The notes beneath the pieces were generated by a model. The model saw nothing but the letters and a program-made list of their open reading frames with translations. It had not been told where the DNA came from and ran no database searches. The position numbers and the translations under genes are program-made. A DNA stretch of 64,000 nucleotides from Siphonodentalium dalli (taxonomy: Eukaryota > Mollusca > Scaphopoda > Gadilida > Siphonodentaliidae), in the NCBI GenBank assembly GCA_032622095.1, contig CP136061.1, forward strand, positions 20,154,991 through 20,218,990, read 5' to 3'. Below, piece by piece: positions 45,601 through 57,600 of this stretch (the first letter of the stretch is position 1; every line of letters begins with the position of its first letter).

Positions 45601-48600
45601 AATTGAAATTTAAACGAAATAACTATACTGATGACAATTATATATACAAATGTGTACTAATATGACTACTACATTAATATTGGAGTCTTGGATATTGTGA
45701 TGGCTGATTGTATAGTGCTGACAATTACAGTTATATACCTAAGTACAACTACTATTTGATTAATGTGACTGTCTTGTGTATGTACTATGTAATGTGGTTT
45801 GCATGTTTCTTCGATAATTATAACTGTGAGAAACAATAGAATACTCGATTCGATATCCATCCAAATTGATTAGTTGATGCCATGTTACACTGTTTATGAC
45901 AAATAGTTCTATACTCATTCAGTTGCATGTTTGTCACATTGATAGGGTGCTACATAGTGTTGGCCAGTGTTACATTAATACATTATAAGGAAAGTGACAT
46001 GTACACAGTACATCTATACATTGTTTTCGTGGCATCAAACGTTTAATAGATATTAACCACTTGAATGCGTCAATGCATCGTTGCTAATTGATATGACGGC
46101 AAATACGCAATAATATTCGCGATAGTTTATCATAACTGAAGTAAAATAGTGGACCGGACCGGAGAGAACCGGACCGGCGGCAAAAAGGGGTCCGGTCCGG
46201 TCCAGTGACACCCGGTCCGGACCGCGGTCCACCCCTGGACCGCGGACCGGACCGGTGCAAAGCGGTCCGGTCCGCATCACTACGGAATACCTATGACAAT
46301 GTTGTTGTTGTTTTCCAGTAGTCACTTGAAGTGAATACAGGAGAAGTCGGCCCCGCTACGAAGTCGGCCCCGCTACGAAGTTGGCCCAAAACAAAGTCGG
46401 TCCTGGAGAAGTCGGCCCAGGAGAAGTCGGCCCAGCTATTAACATTAGTTAGTGACATGTTTACTCAATTGAGTAACATATATCAGGTGTCACGGAAACA
46501 CTATATGACTTAATGTTTATCTTTATCGCTGACTGCTTCCGTGTGGAAATCCCTCTGGCGCGTCGCCCATTATTTCAGTCTTGATGGGTCCAACACCACC
46601 AGCAGCAGCACAAGAATCGTTTTAAAATATTGTTTAACAATTAAAAACAAAAACTTTAAACCAGCCTCATCAAGCTTATTTGATGAGCCGGCCCAAAGCC
46701 CCGATAAATGGTGATGGAGTTTTCTTTGATGAGCCGGCCCAAAGCCCCGATAAATGGTGATGGAGTTTTCTTTGATGAGCCGGCCCAAAGCCCCGATAAA
46801 TGGTGATGGAGTTTTCTAATAATTTATTTTTCTAATAGGCAAACATCGATGTAACACTATATTTCCTGTGTCTTAAATTTCCCTTTAACGAACTATATCG
46901 ACATATCTGCGTAAAGCCATGTGCGCGATAATCAAATGGATTGTCAGGAGGTGATATAATCCCCTTTGACACCATGTGGCGAAAACATGGTCACATTAAA
47001 TGGAATGCTACGAGGTGATATAATCCATTTTGACAACATGTGGCGAAATGTCGGTCTCATATACCGGTACGTAATGCATGCATTCATCTTTTTGTGCCAC
47101 AGGCATTAACAAGCAGTAAAATAATAATGGGGCCGACTTCTCTTGACCAATCTTTAATTTACCGGGCCGACTTCTCTTCGGGCCGACTTCTCTTGGGGCC
47201 GACTTTGTTTTGGGCCGACTTCTCCAGATACCCTTGAAGTTGACTGTATCAGCTATCTGTATCTGTATTTGGTTCAGCGTAGGATCCTTCCGGATATAAT
47301 ATATATATACTTGGACTATAAAAATAATTTGTTTAACCAGTTATTTTTATGTTTTGCTCCGAGTTCCCCCTGCACTATTATTTGGGTCTGCACTTTAATT
47401 AACTTTCAATTGAATCCCCCCCCCCCTGCACTATTATTTGGGTCTGCACTTTTATTTGGAGCCCGAGAGTACCATGATAGATTTCTCAAATGTTGCTTCC
47501 AATAGAACTGAACTACATGTACATGTAATTTAACTTTAAACATGTACTAATCTTATTTTTGTATTTACAGACAAGCTTCTTGATGTCCATTGTTAACACT
47601 TTATCTTCAAGGTAAATAAATTATGTTGTTTCATGTTGAACAGGGTTTTAAATTGGAATTATTTAATGGGCGGGCATGCTAAGTTTGAATGTCTGAGATT
47701 GTTAATATTTATTATTACATGTTTATAAAATAATGTTCTTGCATAGGTTATTCAGATATATATGCAAAATAAACATAAGTAAATTTTGATGGAGTTATGC
47801 CCTTTTTTCTACTTAGAAATATCTGATTTCTGGTTGTCCGATGGTGTCCGACGACTGATCTAAATTCCAATTGTTTTGTAAGACTTTGAGATCCTGTGTG
47901 TCCTTTTGTACGTTTGGGATATCCTGGGTGTCTATTTGCTCGTATCCATGGGACAATGACCAACTCAGCCTCAGTAAGTTCATCCATGAGGATAAGCCCA
48001 GTCTATGTTTTTGCTCCTAAAAACATCATGGGGTGGTCCTCGTTGATAATCCCACCCCCTTGTTTAGAACTTGGAGGGCGAGTATACATTGATGTCAGGT
48101 TAACCCTTTACCCAACAAACCGGCCAAAACCGGCCAAATAAATCTTCAACAGCCTAAAATATCTTCGGTCTGTCTCAATAGAACCATACACATATGGATA
48201 TCATTGGAACCGGCTCCTTGACCACATTGTGATAGTTACAGTTATTCCCTGTGCCAATGCATTCTCTTATATATGCGAGTCGACCATAGAGGTCGCCTCG
48301 CATATATAAGAGAATGCATTGGCCTAAAAAAATCTTTTTACCATTTTTTCTTACATTCTTTGACAATTTTATAATTTTTATTGTGTTAAGCCAATGCATT
48401 CTCTTATATATGCGAGGCGACCTATGGTGGGCTCGCATATATAAGAGAATGCATTGGCACAGGGCCCTTCTGTTGGGTAAAGGGTTAACTATGAATAAAG
48501 ATGACAAAAATTCATACTCCAGCTAATTTCCATTGCAAACTCATATATACTACCTGCTCACTGTGTTTCACTAAATGCTGTATTACAGTTTATAAGATGA

Positions 48601-51600
48601 TATTTGTGTCTTATTTTAAATATTTATCTAACACAAATCAAAGTAATTTCATTAAATAAAATAATATACATCATGATCCATATAAAACACGACATTAGAT
48701 TATCACTATGGTTGCAAACTGGGTTTGCATGTGGGTCCTCGAAGGGAAGCCCAGTCCCAAGTTTTTCTGTCTTAATTACTGATTGATGTATACAGTAGGT
48801 AAAACTTAAAAAAATTATACATATTTTCCTATTATTTCAACAATATGATGCCCACCCCAAATTTAGAGCACCCAAGCACCAACAGGCTGGTAAATACAGT
48901 GTATAAAGAAACAACTATTTCACAAACCATTTTGTCTGTATTTGGAATAATCCTGTTGTGAGATGAAGTACAGTAACGCTCTAAGTAATCGACTTCTTAA
49001 TCACAGCAGAATTATGGGTAACTTTTCAGGATTTAGTCGGAAATATGGCTTGTTGCCATCCATCGGAAAGCTCTCGCCGAGATCTTTCCGATGAATGGCA
49101 ACAAGCCATATTTCCGACTAAATCCTGAAAAGTCACCCATAATTCTGCTGTGGTTATGAAGTCGATTACTTAGAGCAGTACTGTAGCTGGACATAGTCAC
49201 ATGGGAAAATTTAACTCATCGCTGTACATGTACATGTATGTACTCATCACCCCACAAATCACATTAATTTTTCAAACATGACCAACATCATTTAATTCTC
49301 TTAAACGTTAAATAATGCTACATGTATAGATAAAACAATTACCATGAATTATACTAATTAAGCTACTTGACCCAATTTTATAGAGTCTATATATGATGCA
49401 CAACAGTCGTTAACTGTTTGTAATAGACTTAAACTTTAAACAAAAAAATTTGGTTGGGTCTGTCAGGTTAGCGGAAACAAAGGTCTTTTTCTTTTTTTAG
49501 ACCTTAACCTTTTCATAACAGGAGCTGCGCTTGTCCTGTGCCAGTGTATTCTCTTATATACAAATGTATGCAAGTCTTTCATAGGGAGCCTCGAATATAT
49601 AGGAGAGTGCACTGGCTTACAAGGTCATGGCAAATATTGTTAGGCCAATGTATTCTCTTATATATGTGGGGACGATGGGAGACTCGCATATATAAGAGAA
49701 TGCTTGGCACGGGTTTTCGCAAAATTTCAGGAAGCTCCGGTCATGGAAGTTTTTTAGGCCTTATTAACCTTTAACACAAGTGAATGAACAAGTCAATTAC
49801 AAATTTCTTTTTCAGTGCTGATTTCGCTCAAAGAGAGAAAGAAAAAGCAAGGATTGATAAAGCATACAAACAATGTGATAAAAATCTCGCAGAACTTGTG
49901 GTTGGTAAGTACAGTAATGCCCTAATTAATCGTCTGCTTAACTACAGCAGAATTATGGTTAACTTTTCAGGATTTAGTCGGAAATATGGCTTGTTGCCAT
50001 TCATCGGAAAGCTCTCCCCCGAGAGCTTTCCGATGAATGGCAACAAGCCATATTTCCGACTAAATCCTGAAAAGTTACCCATAATTATGTTGTGGTTAAG
50101 CAGTCGATTAATTAGGGCATTACTGTATATGTATAAATCAAAAGCAGAACTCGTGGTTGGTAAGTATATGTATATATCGATAGCAGAGTTCATGGTTTGT
50201 AAGTATATGTATATATCGATAGCAGAACTCCTGGTTGGTAGGCATATATCGATAGAAGAACTTGTGGTTGGTAAGTATATATCGATAGCAGAACTCATGG
50301 TTGGTAAGTATATATCGATAGCAGAACTCATGGTTGGTAAGTATATATCGATAGCAGAATTCATGGTTGGTAAGTATATATCGATAGCACAACTCCTGGT
50401 TGGTAAGTATATATCGATAGAAGAACTTGTGGTTGGTAAGTATATATCGATAGCAGAACTCATGGTTGGTAAGTATATATCGATAGCATAACTCATGGTT
50501 GGTAAGTATATATCGATAGAAGAACTTGTGGTTGGTAAGTATATATCGATAGCAGAACTCATGGTTGGTAAGTATATATCGATAGCAGAATTCATGGTTG
50601 GTAAGTATATATCGATAGCAGAACTCATGGTTGGTAAGTATATATCGATAGCAGAACTTGTGGTTGGTAAGTATATATCGATAGCAGAACTCATGGTTGG
50701 TAAGTATATATCGATAGCAGAATTCATGGTTGGTAAGTATATATCGATAGCGCAACTCCTGGTTGGTAAGTATATATCGATAGAAGAACTTGTGGTTGGT
50801 AAGTATATATCGATAGCAGAACTCATGGTTGGTAAGTATATATCGATAGCAGAACTCATGGTTGGTAAGTATATATCGATAGAAGAACTTGTGGTTGGTA
50901 AGTATATATCGATAGCAGAACTCATGGTTGGTAAGTATATATCGATAGCAGAATTCATGGTTGGTAAGTATATATCGATAGCACAACTCCTGGTTGGTAA
51001 GTATATATCGATAGAAGAACTTGTGGTTGGTAAGTATATATCGATAGCAGAACTCATGGTTGGTAAGTATATATCGATAGCAGAACTCATGGTTGGTAAG
51101 TATATATCGATAGAAGAACTTGTGGTTGGTAAGTATATATCGATAGCAGAACTCATGGTTGGTAAGTATATATCGATAGCAGAATTCATGGTTGGTAATT
51201 ATATATCGATAGCACAACTCCTGGTTGGTAAGTATATATCGGTAGAAGAACTTGTGGTTGGTAAGTATATATCGATAGAAGAACTTGTGGTTGGTAAGTA
51301 TATATCGATAGCACAACTCCTGGTTGGTAAGTATATATCGATAGAAGAACTTGTGGTTGGTAAGTATATATCGATAGCAGAACTCATGGTTGGTAAGTAT
51401 ATATCGATAGAAGAACTTGTGGTTGGTAAGTATATATCGATAGCAGAACTCATGGTTGGTAAGTATATATCGATAGAAGAACTTGTGGTTGGTAAGTATA
51501 TATCGATAGCAGAACTCATGGTTGGTAAGTATATATCGATAGAAGAACTTGTGGTTGGTAAGTATATATCGATAGCAGAACTCATGGTTGGTAAGTATAT

Positions 51601-54600
51601 ATCGATAGCAGAATTCATGGTTGGTAAGTATATATCGATAGCACAACTCCTGGTTGGTAAGTATATATCGATAGAAGAACTTGTGGTTGGTAAGTATATA
51701 TCGATAGAAGAACTTGTGGTTGGTAAGTATATATCGATAGCACAACTCATGGTTGGTAAGTATATATCGATAGAAGAACTTGTGGTTGGTAAGTATATAT
51801 CGATAGAAGAACTTGTGGTTGTAAGTATATATCGATAGAAGAACTTGTGGTTGGTAAGTATATATCGATATCACAACTCCTGGTTGGTAAGTATATATCG
51901 ATAGAAGAACTTGTGGTTGGTAAGTATATATCGATAGCACAACTCCTGGTTGGTAAGTATATATCGATAGCAGAACTCATGGTTGGTAAGTATATATCGA
52001 TAGCACAACTCCTGGTTGGTAAGTATATATCGATAGAAGAACTTGTGGTTGGTAAGTATATATCGATAGAAGAACTTGTGGTTGGTAAGTATATATCGAT
52101 AGCAGAACTCATGGTTGGTAAGTATATATCGATAGCAGAATTCATGGTTGGTAAGTATATATCGATAGCACAACTCCTGGTTGGTAAGTATATATCGATA
52201 GAAGAACTTGTGGTTGGTAAGTATATATCGATAGCAGAACTCATGGTTGGTAAGTATATATCGATAGCAGAATTCATGGTTGGTAAGTATATATCGATAG
52301 CACAACTCCTGGTTGGTAAGTATATATCGATAGAAGAACTTGTGGTTGGTAAGTATATATCGATAGCAGAACTCCTGGTTGGTAAGTATATATCGATAGA
52401 AGAACTTGTGGTTGGTAAGTATATATCGATAGAAGAACTTGTGGTTGGTAAGTATATATCGATAGAAGAACTTGTGGTTGGTAAGTATATATTGATAGAA
52501 GAACTTGTGGTTGGTAAGTATATATCGATAGCACAACTCCTGGTTGGTAAGTATATATCGATAGAAGAACTTGTGGTTGGTAAGTATATATCGATAGCAC
52601 AACTCCTGGTTGGTAAGTATATATCGATAGAAGAACTTGTGGTTGGTAAGTATATATCGATAGCAGAACTCATGGTTGGTAAGTATATATCGATAGCAGA
52701 ACTCATGGTTGGTAAGTATATATCGATAGCACAACTCCTGGTTGGTAAGTATATATCGATAGCACAACTCCTGGTTGGTAAGTATATATCGATAGAAGAA
52801 CTTGTGGTTGGTAAGTATATATCGATAGAAGAACTTGTGGTTGGTAAGTATATATCGATAGAATAACTCCTGGTTGGTAAGTATATATCGATAGAAGAAC
52901 TCCTGGTTGGTAAGTATATATCGATAGAATAACTCCTGGTTGGTAAGTATATATCGATAGAATAACTCCTGGTTGGTAAGTATATATCGATAGAAGAACT
53001 CCTGGTTGGTAAGTATATATCGATAGAATAACTCCTGGTTGGTAAGTATATATCGATAGAAGAACTCCTGGTTGGTAAGTATATATCGATAGAATAACTC
53101 CTGGTTGGTAAGTATATATCGATAGAAGAACTCCTGGTTGGTAAGTATATATAAGGGTTGCATGGGGAATGGGGGAAGTCTCAATCTATCAAACAACCAT
53201 GATCTGGTATCAGTCCATAGTTCAATGAACCGAATGCAATCGCCCTTCAATCTGATTTGACCAATGGGGCAATGATTGACATTCTCTCAAAACCAGGGAA
53301 CCTACAGCATTTTAATCAGCGATGTTCTCCGCATTGTCATTTGCGAGTATACTTAGATGTTACAGGTACAGTCGATCACTTATCGTGTGGTGACTGCTGA
53401 ATGAAATTCACTATTATCAATTACTTAACTTGTTCTGAGTCCTGAAATTCCTGGGTGGGAACCCACCTTTGTGATTGTTATCCACACTCTGGAAGTTTGC
53501 TGAAACTTAGAGTTTCCGTAACATTAGACCTTTTTTTAAGGAACCGCCGGCGGTCCGTCGTGCAATCCTAATTTTATATTGTTTCTATGTTTGGCTATTC
53601 ATAACACTAAAATTAATGGCTACGTTCGTTCAAATGAACTCACAATTATTATAACCATGACATTGCCGAGAAATGTGCTGGTATTGAATACATTGTGCTC
53701 GTTAGTCATTACCGTCGGTTTATGGTACACATTATTAATGTAAAAATTACATCAGCCGAGTTTTTTAACCAACACTCAGCCAATAGGCCATATTACAGAA
53801 TACTTCCACTGTTATTAATATTAGGTATGATTAATCAATTATAATCGATTATTGACAACCGATTATCGATTAATTGTGACACCTCTAGTGTATTGTGCCG
53901 CAAAAATATTTGTTTGCATATTTAGAATCTACGGGTTTGACTAAATCATCAGATAACTTATCAATATGTACTAAAATGTCGTACAAGTATCTGCCTTCTC
54001 GAGAAAATTATGTGTATGATCCAGACATATAGATCATTTTATTTTTATTTTTCCAGATAATCACCAGGATCTGCTGAAAATTCTAGATGTCTTTAGAAAT
54101 GTTTCCAGAAAAATGAACGGTAACTGATCGGCTAAAGCTGCTAACTCAATAGCTATTTAATAATTATTCATGCAAAAAAAATAATTCTCGTGTCCTTGAC
54201 CCCCAGACCGTGCTCATTTGCAACCAACTACATGGTTAATGGTAATCGGTGTGCCCGGTGACACTAGCTTTCATGCTCTTACACACTGACACACTGACAC
54301 ACATTCCCGTTAACCCATTAAAAGCTGTAATAAAACAATGCATGATGCACGCAAGTATTGTGATACATAATATTAAACCACACCTGTAACATCTAATTTA
54401 CTATTTTGGTTGTTTTAATAATTTGCAATGATGTGAAAGTTCACAAACTAGATGCATAGAATGTTTTTTTAATTTGGTACTGGCCAACTAACACTTCAAT
54501 CAAGCCTAAATTTAATGTGTCTGACATTTGCAGAATGAGGTCCCCCGAGGATGAATTTAGTGACGATATCCTGCACAGCGGGCCAGCATTATCAAATTCA

Positions 54601-57600
54601 CCCTCTTGGGACTTCATTCTGCATAGGCCTCAACTGGCATACGAGACCTAGGATCAGATTGAAGTTGGTGATGTTCACCCTTTAGTCATCTCTCATTTTA
54701 TCATCTGCATTTTAGGGGATATAGAAACTTCCCTGATGGGAAAAAGTAACTAAAAACATAAATTTGAGACTATAGATATGTCCCAGACGATGAAGCCTAA
54801 TCAGAATGAGGTCACCAGAGAGTGAATTTGGTGATGCTAGCCCACCATGCGGGAAGACTCATTCTTATATGATATAAAATACAAGTTGACGACAAGTAAT
54901 ATATTTAAGTGACTCAGATGAAAATATCGATAGATATATTTGTAAACAAACATTGCACATAATGTTATTGGGACCAAAAGTCGCAAGTCTTGTTCCGTAT
55001 TAGTGAACATTCAGACAACCACGATTCAATCTTAAGTGGAAGGATTTCCATCATAGAAAGTAACTGGTAGTTAGACTGCACATGATCACGTCAAAATTGC
55101 AAGTAAAAAAATAATATCAAGCACTGTTTGATTTTAGATTCGAAATCGTGGCGTATCCTTGGTTACCTCCACTTGCGACGTAATCGCAGTCGTGTGTACA
55201 TACAAATCGTGGCTGGAAAGATCTGAGTGTAGTCAATCACATGCTTTATAAACAACCTATGATATCATCATGTATGACAACATCGCAATCGTGTGAACAA
55301 ACTATCCACGACCTTGTCAGGCCCGATTCCTCCACTTACGATTGCATCGTGGTCGTCTGAACGTTCACTTATGATGATGATTATGATAGCATCACTAAAC
55401 TAACCCACTGGGGACCTCATTCTGCAAATTTCAGACACTAAATTCAGACTTGACTTCAATTTGCAGGATGTAGAGATAAAATCGGGAAGATAAAGGAAGA
55501 TTTGAGTTCATGTAAGACATTACTTCATTGTAAGAGAGATGAATTACGACGTCTGTGGATCAACGGTGTGGAGCAGAAAGCAATGGTCGCGATACTCGAA
55601 CAAATGTGAGTATAGTAAGGCAAAACAAAAAGGGTTTTGGTTCTCAGGCCGCGCCGCATTGAATAAAAAGGGCCGCATTAGGCCTTTTTATTGCAATGCC
55701 TGATGTTATGACCAAAAAACTTACGAAAAAAAAAATTACAACAAAAAAAAAATGTATTTTATAAACATGTCCATAGTAGATATGTTTTGAATATTAGTGT
55801 GCACTGAGCTCTAACATGTAATGTGTTACAAAGTGACTTACAGGCTTAAATCATGAAGTAGATGACTACAATTAAGTAAATGATCAGCTGATCCTCATGC
55901 TCGTCTTACAATTAGTCATTGTGAACTAACTTACACTAATTGCAACTCCATACAATTGAAAGCCAGAGGATTAAATTCAGGATCACATATTAGAATGGGG
56001 ATTTATCAGTTTTTAGACAAAAATAACAGTAGTTAATGTCAGGTGCAATATATAATGTTAGGTAATCCCAGTCATACACTGGTATTACAATGTCATTTTT
56101 ATATAAGATTAAATGAGTTTATATGCATAACAGTTCCCTCTAGATTTCTGATTATTACTAGAAAGAGGAAGGAATCTTTGTCCATGCTTACTATGTGCAG
56201 AAAAAAATAAAAAATAAAACCGTCTCTCCCTCCCTCATTGATTTGAAAAAAATATTGCCCAAGAACCAAAACTCTTTTTTTGTTTGGCCTAAGGCAGTTA
56301 AATTTTGACGATTGTGGGGAGAATGAGAGAGATAAGCTCACTTTGACTCATGTATGTATGTGAATAAAATTAAATGTTTCTAAACAAAACTAAAAGCCCT
56401 CTGATGATTTTAAACCTCATTTTCATGCTAAAAATAAAGGTCACCGGAAAGTGTTGTTGACCAATTCATTCGTTGTGAATCAAATTTATCAAACGCGTTT
56501 CATAAAATCTTATATCCCAGCATAACTCGTTATCCTTTATATATCCCAGTATAACTCGTTATCCTCTATATTTCCCAGCATAACTCGTTATCCTTTATAT
56601 ATCCCAGCATAACTCGTTATCCTTTATATATCCCAGCATAACTCGTTATCCTTTATATATCCAAGTATAACTCGTTATCCTCTATATATCGCAGTATAAC
56701 TCGTTATCCTTTATATATCCCAGTATAACTCGTTATCCTTTATATATCCCAGTATAACTCGTTATCCTTTATATATCCCAGCATAACTCGTTATCCTCTA
56801 TATATCCCAGCATTACTCGTTATCCTCTATATATACCTGCATAACTCGTTATCCTTTATATATCCCAGCATAACTCGTTATCCTCTATATATCCCAGCAT
56901 AACTCGTTATCCTCTATATATCCCAGCATAACTCGTTATCCTCTATATATCCCAGCATTACTCGTTATCCTTTATATATCCCAGCATTACTCGTTATCCT
57001 TTATATATCCCAGCATAACTCGTTATCCTCTATATATCCCAGCATTACTCGTTATCCTCTATATATCCCTGCATAACTCGTTATCCTTTATATATCCCAG
57101 CATAACTCGATATCCTTTATATATCCCAGCATAACTCGTTATCCTCTATATATCCCAGCATAACTCGTTATCCTCTATATATCCCAGCATTACTCGTTAT
57201 CCTTTATATATCCCAGCATTACTCGTTATCCTTTATATATCCCAGCATAACTCGTTATCCTCTATATATCCAATGTGTGATTTACAATAATTTCTCAGGG
57301 GTGATTATAAACAGGTGTTTGATCATGTGTATCTCTTTCTGACATGTTTGTAAAGTTTGAGCTATTGCCATGGCCTGGTGTTCATCATCTGTGGGGGTGT
57401 TCATGCGTCCGCGATCCATCAACAATTTCCGTTAGCACACCCTATAGGTCACTTCTCTCATCTGATCATCACCAAACTTCATATGGATCTTCAGGGTGAT
57501 ATCTAGATGGGAGCCCTCATTTTTTTCCGAAATTCGTTAAAAAACATGGCGGCCATCTTGGATTTCAAATTTGAATCCATCACCGCACCCTGCAGCCCGT

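Noticed and set aside
50144-53152. CRISPR-like array
   Set aside because: Units are contiguous with no unique spacers, and the context is an animal gene intron.
49942-53250. Very long open frames (up to 600 codons) on both strands over the intron 3 array
   Set aside because: They follow from a 33-bp unit that lacks stops in several frames; the peptides are pure repeats and the array is intronic. Only the frame continuous with exon 3 is discussed, as a splicing possibility.
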